Source: Aphrocallistes beatrix (taxonomy: Eukaryota; Porifera; Hexactinellida; Sceptrulophora; Aphrocallistidae). Taken from it: DNA of 64,000 bases. The notes below the pieces were generated by a model, which saw only the letters and a list, made by a program, of their open reading frames with translations, was not told the origin of the DNA and made no database searches. The stretch spans positions 3,472,001 to 3,536,000 of the forward strand of contig OY725502.1 in NCBI GenBank assembly GCA_963281255.1, in the 5' to 3' direction. Made by a program: the position numbers and the translations under genes. Shown here one piece after another: positions 10,264-20,434 of the stretch. The number at the start of each line of letters is the position of its first letter. The first letter of the stretch is position 1.

Positions 10264-13200
10264 CTATGAGAATTGCAATGCATAGAAACAATACAGTAAT
10301 TACTCCATCATGAACCACAAAATAATCTGACATAAATATCAATCAAGTATGCGTTGAAAACAAGGCAAGATAAGGATAATCGTAAATATTTAATGTCTTA
10401 TATAATCTATAGCATTAACTGTCAAAATAAGTACAGTCGAAGTGGTTTTTTTATCCAATTTATTTATAGCCTAGGCGACAAAAAAAAACACTTCGGCTAT
10501 GCTAAAATTAGACTGAAATTAGCGATACAATCTTTCCTTGATCAATCATTGTTCCTAAAATAAACTCGTCTCAGCTGCTATTCGAGGATATACAAGTAAC
10601 ATTATAACGCTTTAGTTCCCTACGTCAAGTATGTAATCCAATTCAATCTTGAAATGCATCCTGCTTCCTTTGTGGTGCAATACGAGTCATATTACACTTG
10701 ATTACAATGTACTATGCATAAACAGTTATTTTAAGACAAAAATCATCATAAAATCATGCTAAGATGCTAAATAATACTATGAGTCATTATACATGTTCAC
10801 CTAATAGCTAGAAGTACAATAAAAATGAACTCAGTACTAACAAGTTCACATTATTCTAAAAAATGACTATCAATATTCAATAGAAAAATTTCAATCAAAG
10901 AATATTGTTAAGTGATAATTAAGTCTGATTTGCTTTTTCAGATTTCTCTTGGGAAGTTAAGAAATGTTTCAAAAAACAAATGCAATCAATTAAAATTAAT
11001 AATGAATTTTTCAGGTTAATATTACGTAAATAGTTAAAACTGCAAATTAAGGTAAACATTTTAATTAGAAATGTGAAAGTACTACTAGTTAGAGTAGATC
11101 GCAATAAATTCCAACGAATATCAGGATGCTCACATAAGTCTTTTCCAAACTAAATTATTAAAACAATAAACTCACAGATTATTAATTAGAAATTGCCTAT
11201 ACAACGATATCTGTATACTCAAGATTGGCTGGCTTACTGATGAATTATGCAATAATAATTGAGTTAATTGGCCAATTCAAAGTAAATCAGCCAATCTTTG
11301 CAGTATAACTATAGTGTTCAGATGTCAACCAAAGAGATTAGTATATCGTTTGTGAATTTAATTTAATTCGAAATGTTTTCGATTAGGATGAGGGCCAATG
11401 GGGGAGGCTGGGCCCTTAGCTTTGCCTAAAATTGATAATATTAATAACATTAAAAGCCCGCAACCTTGAAGAAATTATTAATTCGTACAATGGGTTTTTA
11501 AAAACATCTAACATAAGAAGAGATATAATTATGCAAGATGACTGGAGAATTGATTATATTTAAATTGAGCATTAGTGATATCACATGTTTGATAATATCT
11601 ATTGGTTAATAGAGAGAAATCAAGAATTGAGATATTGCATTGTTGAATATTCCTATTATTTGTGAGGTATCAGATATATCAGTCCAGATTTGGCATAAAT
11701 TGATCAAATAGATCTACAAGATTGCGTAGCTCCACATGACAAACAGATGGAGGGACATTGAAAATCCTATTGACTTTTTTTAAAAAGTTGAGACCATGGC
11801 GTAACTCAATCAACATATATTTTATCCCATACGGAGGAAAATACATGTAAATCACTCGGGTAATACGAATTCTAGATAATACGAACAAATTTCGACCGTT
11901 CCCTGCTGTTTGTATTAACGCGAGATTAACGAGATACTACTGTACGTAGCAGTTAACAGTTGCATCTTACCATCTGATTGTAAAGTTATCGCACTTCTTG
12001 CTTTCGGAGGGGCGTTGAGTGGGTTGGATGCTGGAGTGTACTCTGAAGTTCTGTGAGTGGATTCAGGCGTGTAGCTAGGTGCTCTAGCGCTTCTCAGCAG
12101 TTGAGGAGATTGTCTACGGGATGTAGGATTATCCAAACTTCATTCAAAAAATAATTAGATACCCAGTCTCAATATGAAAAATATTGATGTAGGTATAAAA
12201 TTTCAAGTACCTTGTGAAAAAATGCCTATTTATATAGCAATAAGTTGAACAATGTTCAAGAAAGTCTTTAATTAAAAGACTTATTAAATGAATACTTAAG
12301 ATATTTGTAGTTAAAATATGTTTAAATTTTCTAAACTTTCTGCAAAAGTTCATGTCCAGGCCTTTTTCCATTAAAAGGTCTGGACCTAATTCCTCTAAAG
12401 AATAACTCTATACATTAACTAATCTGTTGTTTTATCAGAAAACATTCCATCTACCTCGCATCCATATTTCGTGTTAGATTCGCATCTGACTGTGTCAAAA
12501 GCTGATATTCTTTTTTCTGCTTCTTAAACCAACTAGCAGACAGTCCCTGGAACCTGCAGAACAACCTCCTGAGCAGATAGGTCGCGTAAGCAAAGCAGAG
12601 AGCGAGCACTAGGATCAGTGGCACAGCCGTGTACTGGAGAGGAGTAGAGAGAGGATGAGGTGAGGGAGAGATAGTTATGAAGGGGGCGAGTGAAGAGGGA
12701 CCCTCTCCTCCGAATTCTGTTAGCGCAGATACGCTGACAAAGTACTCAACTCTATAAGAACATACACAATTACACATAGAACCAAAATTGGCAGGATCAA
12801 AATGGTCCTGGAATCCTGACATAGTGCCTGGAAAATTCAGTTAATATGTATCTTAAAAATTAAAACGCTAGGAATTTTTGTTTGTGTTTGTCCAAAATGA
12901 TTGAAGAATTAGAAAATCGTAAAGATATGAAAATTGGCATATAGGTGTAAATTGATGAGTTTATATAATAATTAAATAATAATTATCAGGGATGGTGGAA
13001 ATGCTGTTAACAGCCACTTTGGCTGTTTGCTGTTAACAGCGGCTTGCAGACACTGCGTGTCCGCAGAGTCGCCCTGCGGGCGCCTGGAGTAACTCTATCT
13101 AACATATTTTGGGTTGTGGGTTTGAATTTTTTTTCTTTATATAAATATTGTAAACAAAGGTCAACGAATAATTTCTCACATGGATCCGAAAATATAATCT

Positions 13201-15322
13201 ACACCCCTGAAAACCCCATGTCAACAGTTAAAAGCTAGTCTCTAGCATATTTAATCAAATTGAGTTATTATATAAATATTATAAAATTATTATATAATTA
13301 TTGTATAATTATAATATAATTATTATATAATTATTATATAATTATTATATAATTATTGTATAATTATTATATAATTATTATATAATTATTGTATAATTAT
13401 AATATAATTATTATATAATTACTATATAATTATTGTATAATTATTATATAATTATTATATAATTATTGTATAATTATTATATAATTATTATATAATTATT
13501 ATATAATTATTATATAATTATTATATAATTATTGTATAATTATTATATAATTATTATATAATTATTATATAATTATTATATAATTATTGTATAATTATTA
13601 TATAATTATTATATAATTATTATATAATTATTATATAATTATTATATAATTATTGTATAATTATTATATAAATATTATATAATTATTATATAATTATTGT
13701 ATAATTATTATATAATTATTATATAATTATTATATAATTATTATATAATTATTGTATAATTATTATATAAATATTATAAAATTATTCTATAATTATTGTA
13801 TAATAATTATATAATAATTATATAATTATTATACAATAATTATAGAATAATTTTATAATATTTATATAATAACTCAATTTGATTAAATATGCTAGAGACT
13901 AGCTTCCAACGGTTGACATGGGGTTTTTAGGGGTGCAGATTTTGAATATTATATTTTTAGATCAATATGATAAATTTTTTGTTAACTTTTGTGTACAATA
14001 CATACATAAAGTAAACAAATTACAAAAATAGGCTAGAGGCTGGCTTCAAACGGTTGACACAAAGTGTCCGCTAGCCGCGCAGCGCAAGCAAGCGAAGCGC
14101 TTGTTCATTATTAAACATCGACCTCCTACAGGGTACAGAGGCGTGAATGCTTGTCTCTTCAGATTCTACATAGGACAATCACAATATGTTCAACGGGGTA
14201 AGTGAGCTAACATCGATTGAAGATCAGGAAAAGCAGGCCACACTCTTGTAGTCATCTCAACAGTGGTTGAGTGCATACGCTCCTATTAACTGTGAATACA
14301 CTAACATTTCTAATAAGATTACATTCACTTACCCGACCAGCAGTCCAGTTATCAGATAGCTAGTATAGTTGTGAGGTATAAGCATCTCATTCGGCTGTCT
14401 CGGAGTATGAGTAGCATGCCAGGCTACCTTGTACAGGTAGGGAGCTCCTCTCCACTGACTGAGAGGAGGTTCTGACCAAGTTACGGAGATAGCGTTAGAC
14501 GATACCACCGCTAAAGTTATTTGGGGGATGAAAGTGGGAGTGGATTCATTTGTGCGAAATGTAATTGCTGGGGTGAATTGTGTGAAATTACCTAATGAAA
14601 GGATAGATAGAGCTACCGTGATTACATCTTACAATATCTACATTTAATTTTAAGTCCGAAATAAGCTTTACATAGCAGGACCAGAGGGGTTGCTTGTATA
14701 TCTCCTAGATGCCAGTACTCGGCCATAATTTCATCTTCATTATTACAAGCGCGCTTCGCTTGCTTGCGCTGCGCAGCTGACGGACACTTTGTGTCCGCCG
14801 GAGGCTCCCTTCGGTCGCCTGGGGTTACATTGGTTAATTATAAGGGAGATAGCATCTCTAAATATGTCTGCCTTAGTGTTAAATCGATATCACTGGAAAA
14901 ATCAAAATTTGTCAATTTTTAAAATTTTTGATGCGTAATGAGTCATTATATACTATATATACAAACATTAATCGAGTTTTAATAGTAAGGATTTAAATAA
15001 GAATTTAGATATAGTACTGCGATCAGATAGCTACAGATTATATTCCTACCCTCATGTGTGAGAGCAGTTAGCGCTGTCTGGTAGAAAGTATACGGTTGCA
15101 AGAGCTGTACTGGATAGTCTCGTGTCTCATTCGCTATAGAATAGTTCGTATGCATTGCGGCATTGAGTAGCCATAGAAATAGAACGTATTGGTGTAGAGA
15201 TGGAGAGGGGGTGGGAGGTTGTTCCCAAGAGAAAAGGACATCACGTGGAGATAGGTGTGAGATTGTGAAATGAGAGGGAGCAGGTATTGTTGAATGGTTT
15301 AGGGCATGGATCTGTTCCAATG
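10115..15322 (-). CDS. fibronectin type III receptor-like membrane protein (3' part, five exons)
   Basis: Five exons join with matching phases and GT-AG sites: 15050-15322, 14333-14567, 12455-12751, 11971-12137 and 10115-10263 (about 372 codons). The first two exons each encode an FN3 module (for example PAPSHFTISHLSPRDVLFSW and ITLAVVSSNAISVTWSEPP). The third finishes an FN3 domain (VEYFVSVSALTEFGGEGP), then gives a transmembrane helix (about YTAVPLILVLALCFAYATYL) and a basic juxtamembrane stretch. The last two encode a Ser/Thr/Pro-rich cytoplasmic tail without a kinase or phosphatase domain. A single-pass adhesion or receptor protein is inferred; its ligand is unknown. The 5' exons were not found, so the TRAF-like gene upstream on the same strand may sit within a larger intron, or the start exon lies unrecognised in 15.3-16.4 kb. 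The introns hold the repeats listed separately. Confidence 0.72.
11885..11945. repeat. pogo/Tigger-like terminal repeat remnant
   Basis: On the minus strand the sequence CAGTAGTATCTCGTTAATCT follows TA, resembling a pogo/Tigger terminus. No matching partner end was found nearby, so this is a truncated element. It lies in the last intron of the FN3 receptor. Confidence 0.4.
11971..12137 (-). CDS. FN3 receptor, cytoplasmic-tail exon
   Basis: Acceptor TGAATGAAG and donor CAGATG|GTAAGA. It starts with one base and ends with one base, fitting both neighbours. It encodes LDNPTSRRQSPQLLRSARA and further Ser/Pro-rich tail sequence. The acceptor lacks a strong pyrimidine tract, so this is the least certain junction. 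Confidence 0.65.
12455..12751 (-). CDS. FN3 receptor, FN3-end / transmembrane exon
   Basis: Acceptor TTCTTATAG and donor GCGAG|GTAGAT. It encodes the end of an FN3 domain, a Ser/Pro stalk, one transmembrane helix and a Lys-rich juxtamembrane segment. If the downstream intron is retained, translation stops two bases into it (TAG at 12451-12453), giving a receptor with a tail of only about 35 residues. Confidence 0.75.
12860..13105. repeat. dispersed repeat fragments (R1/R2 related) in FN3-receptor intron
   Basis: 12865-12960 matches 36595-36700 (both contain ATATGAAAATTGGCAT), and 13020-13100 is a diverged copy of the R1 head with GACACTGCGTGTCC in place of GGACACTTTGTGTCC. The intron that contains them is thus repeat-derived. 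Confidence 0.6.
13130..13990. repeat. large inverted repeat of family R2 flanking an AT satellite
   Basis: The left arm (about 13130-13300) and right arm (about 13810-13990) are inverted copies of the R2 repeat, each with the palindromic core GCTAGAGACTAGC (left arm: its complement with a base change) and the shared TGACATGGGGTTTT stretch. The arms close on the 11-bp satellite, so the whole block can fold back on itself. Confidence 0.8.
13262..13868. repeat. 11-bp AT minisatellite (TTATATAATTA)
   Basis: About 55 units of TTATATAATTA, with TTGTATAATTA variants every two to six units and a few TAATAATTATA-type inversions at the ends. The unit is close to self-complementary. It lies in the 1.58-kb intron 12752-14332 of the FN3 receptor. 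Confidence 0.95.
13870..14106 (+). repeat. R2 repeat units and minus-strand R1 head
   Basis: Two R2 units (13887 and about 14029, each with a GCTAGAG-A/G-CT core followed by CAACGGTTGAC or AAACGGTTGAC), then the R1 head in minus orientation (about 14057-14106, GGACACAAAGTGTCC-like followed by GCGCAGCGCAAGCAAGCG). Confidence 0.75.
14333..14567 (-). CDS. FN3 receptor, FN3 exon
   Basis: Acceptor TTCACCCCAG and donor GTCGG|GTAAGT. It encodes ITFRTNESTP, then an FN3 fold with the conserved Trp (VTWSEPPLS) and Tyr (YLYKVAW). The phase matches both neighbours. Confidence 0.75.
14746..14992 (+). repeat. dispersed repeat R1, internally deleted copy
   Basis: It begins with GCGCTTCGCTTGCTTGCGCT, continues with GGACACTTTGTGTCC and the GGGAGATAGCATCTCTAAAT block, and ends at CGAGTTTTAATAGTAAGGA. 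The middle of the full-length copy (46055-46512) is missing. It lies in an intron of the FN3 receptor (14568-15049). Confidence 0.75.
15050..15322 (-). CDS. FN3 receptor, upstream FN3 exon
   Basis: Donor ATGAGG|GTAGGA. The likely acceptor is CTCTAACAG, giving the same phase as the next FN3 exon. It encodes LNHSTIPAPSHFTISHL, VLFSWEQPP and YTFYQTALTALTHE, a full FN3 module. An alternative acceptor about 25 bp further upstream is possible. Confidence 0.7.
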
Positions 15323-15661
15323 CTGTTAGAGACATTGTGCAATTACTATAAATAGGAAAGATGGAAAGACAACTGTGTAGTAAAATTATTGACTGAAGAA
15401 TAAATACATTTTCTCGTCGGAGGCAAGCAAATTATTTTGTGAAGAAAACAATTCGATAAGGTCTGCCTGTAATTTTATACATAATTTATGAATTCCATAG
15501 TTCATGGTGATTAACGTGGAAATTTTGAAAATTGGGCACTCAAGTAAATGATTAATTCTTACCACTTTTTTATAAATTGTATTAATTCTATGGGCGATAA
15601 GGAGGATGAGCCTAACCACTTTTTGTGAGGTTCCGACGGCAATGGTATATTAAAGGTATTA

Positions 15662-16000
15662 CCAGGCCTCTCGATCTCGTCGTGTGTCTCACAATTTCGC
15701 TGTTATATGAGACCATTATTCACTATTGTCTCACGATTTAGAATCACTGTTCGTAATACTATTTTACCATACTTCACGATTTGCTACCTCCATCACACGA
15801 TTTAGTTAGATTACAGGTTGAGAGGCCTGGATTGCAGTTAAGTTGAAGTACTAAACTACTGAAAGCACCTATAATTTAACTAAATCGTGTGATGGCAAGT
15901 GACGAATCCTGAGATATAGGAAAATAGTATTACAAACAGTGGTTCTAATCTTGAGATATAGGAAAATAGTATTACAAACAGTGGTTCTAATCGTGAGAGT
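15662..16000. repeat. inverted-repeat element with internal 42-bp tandem duplication
   Basis: CCAGGCCTCTC at 15663 and GAGAGGCCTGG at about 15822 are matching ends. A second set of arms (TCACGATTTAGAATCACTGT ... and its complement around 15990) forms a larger foldback. Within the right arm a 42-bp unit (GAGATATAGGAAAATAGTAT...) occurs twice, at 15908-15949 and 15950-15991. Confidence 0.7.
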
Positions 16001-16441
16001 TGAGAAGCTTGTGAAAGCTGGTGAGTAGAGAGGTCTAAGTGTTCGTGCGTATGAAATGTCGAATATTCTCAGCTACGCAGTAGCAAGAAAGATATTTCGG
16101 GAGACATCGCTTGTGGTTTGAGTTTCACCTAAGTTCTTGCAGAGTGATGTACACAAGAGGAAAATTCCAATGGGTGAATCAAAGAGTAGAACCGTGGACC
16201 TAAATATATAGTTAATTGCCATATACTAACTACTATACCCTCGAACAGAATCCAATAATTGTACTATTTCTCGTAAAGGAAATAGGACAGTTCAAACTGA
16301 TATATAGAAAAAAGTAATATTTGACAAAAAATATCATCTAAATATATGAAAATACTAATGAAACCAAAATATAGAATTGGAATACACCCTATAGAACATA
16401 AACGTACTATACGTAATCAAATGAAGTAAAATCTTAATTCT

Positions 16442-17749
16442 TCATCTTCTCTTCAGCAGAGGAGCATAAGTTTGGAGCTTGATACAAACTCGAATACTAT
16501 CAAAATCACAGTACTCGGGACTCAATGCTGTTGCTTTATCGATAGAAGCTATCGGGGATATTTCATCCTGGATTCCCAAATGAATATTCTGAACAATTTC
16601 CACTGGAGGGTATTCTAATTTGTTCCCAGATATATTACAGGGTAAAATGGAAACATTGCAGGAAGCATTTAATGGCCATTCCAACTCATCATCTCTTTCG
16701 CCTTTTCGAACTTCGATGAATAAGGATAACATATCCACACTCAAAAATGAAAAAGAATACACAACTTCGTAGTAACCCAATGTTATAGCACTACACGTCT
16801 CTCTAGTCACGGTGTAAACAGAATTTTCAAAAGAATTGCTTAAATCGAGAATGAGAATTTCAACAGAAGATGGATTTATGGCTGCATTTCCTTCTAAAGT
16901 AATTACTCTTTTCATTATTTGATCTTTAAAAGCTTTTAAATCGTCAATAATTACATCTTTTTCAACTTCTCTCAGCTGCATATCCCCGATTATCATTTCT
17001 TGAATCAAGACCTTCGATTCGAGGCCTAATATCTGCATTTGGAAATGTTCCAATCTGCTTTCATCCAAATGTCGTTCCATTTCCGGTCTGTTAGCCATCA
17101 AAACACATCCGTATTTAGCGAACTCGCATACTAGTATAGACTCAGGACACTGGTCTTTAACATGAATTCCCAGCAATTTCCGCTGTACTCGTAAACCACA
17201 TTGATGGCAGTCAACTGGGATTTCCTGACAAGATACCACATGTTCATTAATCAATCTCACACGAGTTTTTACACCACAATACTCGCACTCAATTTCTCCA
17301 ATCACACAATTAGTAAGATTATGCTCCTCCATTTCTAAACGCATCAAAAATTTCCCACATCTATTTCTACACTCGATTTTTAAAAACACACATGAAGTCA
17401 CATGCACCTCTAAACCAACAAGAGATCCGGCCCACTCACAGCCACGTTCTGCCAAAGGACAGCGGACCTTCAATTCAGATATGGTCGCACGGCTGGGCAT
17501 CGCGGGGGGCAGGTTCACACCTCCGGAACATTCTTCACAAACAAATTGTCCTTGAATCAAATCACTGCATGCTAGTCGGAGGAGACAGTTGCATTTGGAG
17601 CAGAGAAGGAAGTTAGCAGCTAACGAGGGTAAAGGGTCCACAAGTAGCGATAGTTTGTAGCCGCCGAACTTGGATTCAGCGGTCTGTGCATAGAGAAGAT
17701 TAGGAATGGAGTCAGGAGATTCGTTGGGACCAGAAGTAGCCATTGCCAT
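16442..17749 (-). CDS. TRAF-like zinc-finger protein with MATH-like C-terminus
   Basis: A 435-residue intronless protein with TRAF architecture. It has a degenerate RING-like segment (C50, C53, C61, C71, C74), then four to five TRAF-type zinc fingers from about residue 97 to 215 (CPLAERGCEWAGSLVGLEVH and repeats of the CX6C...HX3C pattern). A predicted coiled coil (about 236-290) and a weakly conserved MATH/TRAF-C-like beta domain (about 295-430) follow. TRAFs trimerise through the coiled coil and carry receptor signals (NF-kB/JNK). The RING lacks the full ligand set, so ubiquitin ligase activity is doubtful. The MATH assignment rests on position and beta-rich sequence rather than clear motifs. 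MAMATS gives two in-frame ATGs; the first was chosen. It lies upstream of the FN3 receptor exons on the same strand. Confidence 0.78.
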   Translation of the reverse strand: MAMATSGPNESPDSIPNLLYAQTAESKFGGYKLSLLVDPLPSLAANFLLCSKCNCLLRLACSDLIQGQFVCEECSGGVNLPPAMPSRATISELKVRCPLAERGCEWAGSLVGLEVHVTSCVFLKIECRNRCGKFLMRLEMEEHNLTNCVIGEIECEYCGVKTRVRLINEHVVSCQEIPVDCHQCGLRVQRKLLGIHVKDQCPESILVCEFAKYGCVLMANRPEMERHLDESRLEHFQMQILGLESKVLIQEMIIGDMQLREVEKDVIIDDLKAFKDQIMKRVITLEGNAAINPSSVEILILDLSNSFENSVYTVTRETCSAITLGYYEVVYSFSFLSVDMLSLFIEVRKGERDDELEWPLNASCNVSILPCNISGNKLEYPPVEIVQNIHLGIQDEISPIASIDKATALSPEYCDFDSIRVCIKLQTYAPLLKRR

Positions 17750-18659
17750 TGTAAACGCGATTAAAACAATACAAATTCCTAAATAATGCTACAAGACAAA
17801 ACGAAATTTTTGAAATTTAAAAAAAGCGAAATTCCTCATACAGGAATTTAAATAGATCCTTACGGCTAAATTCAATGTAAAAGATTTGGGTTTATCGGTA
17901 ACCGTTTTCGAGTTTGGTTTGTCTCACTTTGTTCATTCGAAAAATCATTTCAAGTTTTGGAGGCTATTGAGACATGATAAAGAAGAAGTTTCAATATTGA
18001 CAAAGTTATTTTACAGCGTTTTATACCTCAGCTAAGCCAAAACCAACAATGACAGTATGGCTATGCCACAACCTAATTATCTAACAAGGTCGGCTGAATA
18101 ACTTATAATTAATCAATGTGACCCCAGGCGACCGAAGGGAGCTTTCGGCGGACACAAAGTGTCCGCCAGCCGCGCAGCGCAAGCAAGCGAATATTGTGTT
18201 AAAATTGTTCAAAAATTATTACATTCTCATCAATGGAAATATTCAGAAGAATTTGTACCGTAGATCGTGATGCCTCTCCACTTCCTCATTGCGTGACTGA
18301 TAGAGAGAAATAATTTACTTACTTTCTTACTCATCTGTAGACACATACAGGGTCACAAGCTTGAAATATCAATAATCTTAACAAAGCATTACTCACAAAA
18401 TAAGCTGTTTTACCTGTAAGTAGATCGTTTTAGATATAAATTGCAAATAAAATGACGTTCACAATATTAATATTAATATATAATTTCGTAATTGTTTCTC
18501 AAAAATGGATTGGTTAACTAAGATAATCGTTACGAATTCTAAGTCATCGAGGATATGAAAACATATATATATATATATATACACGTATGTGTGTGTTTGT
18601 ATGTGCTAACTTAGAATCTTATTGCATACAACAGAACAGAAAGTTGAACTTTATATATT
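17750..18659. other. intergenic region with R1 fragment and TA/TG microsatellite
   Basis: It holds the promoter sides of the TRAF-like gene (-) and the first two-pass membrane gene (+), an R1 head in minus orientation (18119-18192), and a (TA)n-(TG)n run at about 18566-18603. TCTAAGTCATCGAGG at about 18538 recurs, with one change, upstream of the second membrane gene (about 20414). Confidence 0.6.
18119..18192 (-). repeat. dispersed repeat R1, head fragment
   Basis: GACCCCAGGCGACCGAAGGG, GGACACAAAGTGTCC and GCGCAGCGCAAGCAAGCGAA in minus orientation. Confidence 0.75.
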
Positions 18660-19589
18660 ATGAATAATATAGAGCTATTATTCTATTTAATAGCTTCATA
18701 TTATTTGGCGGTTAAAAGTTGCAGCTGTTGCTGTGCATTGGGAGGTATCTGCTCCCTGATATGTTCACTAGCATTTGTCATTGCAAGCATAGTAATCTTC
18801 AACATGAAGCAACATGAATTATTCAGCGGAGTTGAATGGCAAAGTGTAAGGATTTCCAATTCTTCCCTGAGAATTTCTGAACCGAGATGGATTCCGTTTG
18901 ATCCAAACAATTGTCCGAAAGATGATCAGTTCTACTCTCAACCTTTTCTCATCTACTTGAATGCTAGGTTTGACGGGAGTTACTACGCAGGGCTAACCTT
19001 AACTCTCTATGATAGAAATGACACTCAGCATTCAAATGAGATTGGTAGCTGCACCATTCCTTTTACATTTCCAGTTGTTAATGAATATAAAACGTGTCAA
19101 GTACAAGTCCCACGCCTTGACAATGTATACGCTTATGTCTCATATAGAAATAATGACTCATCGGAGGATACTGTTGAGTGGGGATGTTCCTATTATAATA
19201 TTCCGTACTTGGTCTCAGCTATAGTTTTGGGTTTATGTGCTTGTATATGCCTTTCTTGTTGCTTCCACACTTGCTTTTCATGTGTAAAATGCATCAGTTC
19301 TAATTCAACAAAAGAAAATCAAACCACATATAATAAACGGTCCCCGTCTCCTACTGTGGTAGCTTTAGTAGTACCGGAAAGGATTCGTACTCGAGAGACA
19401 AAGCCTGTACAGCTTAAAAAATGTATTGAGATGGCGATTATAAACGGCATTGCAGTCCGTAGAGAGGTGACTACATTCCAAAAGGTTAATGACTATGGGG
19501 AAGTAGAGGTATATGAGCAAGTTCAAGTAATCGGAACTGATGGGGAAAATGCAGTGGTGGTTGAAGAAACTAAAGGCTATAAAAGTTAA
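18660..19589 (+). CDS. two-pass Cys-rich membrane protein, paralogue 1
   Basis: 309 residues, family not recognised. A short N-terminus with a CSCCCALGG cysteine cluster leads into TM1 (about 24-48). An extracellular domain of about 130 residues (49-182) has four cysteines conserved in all paralogues (C85, C131, C146, C176) and the signatures WIPFDP, CPKDDQFYSQP, YLNARFDGSYY and VEWGCSYYN. TM2 (about 183-203) is followed by a second Cys cluster (CLSCCFHTCFSCVKC, likely palmitoylated) and a 100-residue cytoplasmic tail with a conserved end (REVTTFQKV ... VYEQVQVIGTDGENAVVVEE). The topology is an inference. First of three tandem copies on one strand, each with its own 3' UTR; AATAAA at 19760. 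The overall plan recalls claudin/tetraspanin-size cell-surface proteins without matching them. Confidence 0.82.
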   Translation: MNNIELLFYLIASYYLAVKSCSCCCALGGICSLICSLAFVIASIVIFNMKQHELFSGVEWQSVRISNSSLRISEPRWIPFDPNNCPKDDQFYSQPFLIYLNARFDGSYYAGLTLTLYDRNDTQHSNEIGSCTIPFTFPVVNEYKTCQVQVPRLDNVYAYVSYRNNDSSEDTVEWGCSYYNIPYLVSAIVLGLCACICLSCCFHTCFSCVKCISSNSTKENQTTYNKRSPSPTVVALVVPERIRTRETKPVQLKKCIEMAIINGIAVRREVTTFQKVNDYGEVEVYEQVQVIGTDGENAVVVEETKGYKS

Positions 19590-19759
19590 ATTATCCGTGT
19601 TGTTGCATGCTGATTCTACTATGGTTGTTAGTTGTTAGTTTTATGTACTTAGAAGCTTTAATATTTAGCTCCCATAACAATATATGTATTTGCTAATCCA
19701 TTTAGGTCGTTCAATTATTGTTGAACTTTGTTTTGTGGCATACTTTGTATGCATGATTT

Positions 19760-19765
19760 AATAAA
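19760..19765 (+). promoter_or_regulatory. polyadenylation signal AATAAA, paralogue 1
   Basis: AATAAA 171 bp after the stop codon, in the context TGATTTAATAAA. The same context ends the 3' flank of paralogue 2. Confidence 0.55.
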
Positions 19766-19959
19766 CAAATAACCTATATTAAAATCGTTGAGATCTCATT
19801 AATACCTTTAAACACAGCTTTGTAGTGAAGGTGTTAAAATATGACTATACACTTATAAAAACCAGAAGTGATGTAATTTTTCAAAAGAATAGATTGTGTA
19901 CATCGAAACCATCAAGGGGTCGGAATTTGTAGAAATCGGACTGTTAGATTTCGCAGTGC

Positions 19960-20075
19960 GGATAGAACTACAATATCTGTATTGATAGGTGCTAATATAC
20001 GTATAAGGGTTTTACAACCATTGTTGATCTTTATATTGTTTTAATTAAATAAACATTTTCAATCGTTTACGAGCT
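19960..20075 (+). pseudogene. 3' UTR remnant of a lost paralogue
   Basis: ATATCTGTATTGATAGGTGC ... TTTTACAACCATTGTTGATC ... AAATAAACATTTTCAATCGT matches, in the same order, the 3' flank of paralogue 2 (about 21252-21350: ATCTGTATTGGTAGG ... GTACAACCATTGTTGATCTT ... TTTTTAATCATTTA). No coding sequence precedes it. This indicates a third unit of the array whose coding part was deleted, or a 3'-end duplication. Confidence 0.6.
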
Positions 20076-20434
20076 AGCAAACTAAAATTAAACTAAATAT
20101 TATCTCCTCACTGATGGGATAGGAGTTTGCTTCCACAATGAAGCAATATTTTATGTGTGACATCAACCAAAAATGGGAAACACACTTATCAATTTTGTGA
20201 GGTATTTCTTTCTAACATTCGATGCGTCATCTTAATTACTGTCATGATGCTGTGAGCAAACATTTGTTTCTTATTAAAATTTGGTCAGAAGAGTGATCAT
20301 TGCCAGGAATTTTAAAATTGACCCTGCACTAGATTATGAAGTGACTGTACCCAATTATCTTTCAAGAAAGGATTGAATAACTTAAACAATCCCACAATTT
20401 CTAATATCAAATTTCTAAGTTATCGAGGGGGTGC

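Noticed and set aside
10264..10342. Hydrophobic N-terminal stretch (VITVLFLCIAILI) in frame with the receptor tail exon, resembling a membrane helix
   Set aside because: It lies upstream of the acceptor CTCATAG, which matches the phase of the preceding exon, and so is intronic. The real transmembrane helix is in exon 12455-12751.
11679..11888. Minus-strand frame next to a pogo-like terminus, possibly a transposase fragment
   Set aside because: No DDE, HTH or CENP-B motif is visible in the 69 codons.
15386..15619. 77-codon minus-strand frame just upstream of the FN3 exons
   Set aside because: The sequence does not fit an FN3 fold or a signal peptide, and no splice sites give a matching phase.
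16150..16220. Possible 5' exon of the FN3 receptor (minus strand, hydrophobic GIFLLCTSLC stretch before TTAG|GTGAAA)
   Set aside because: No ATG precedes it and the donor context is weak. It cannot be joined with confidence.
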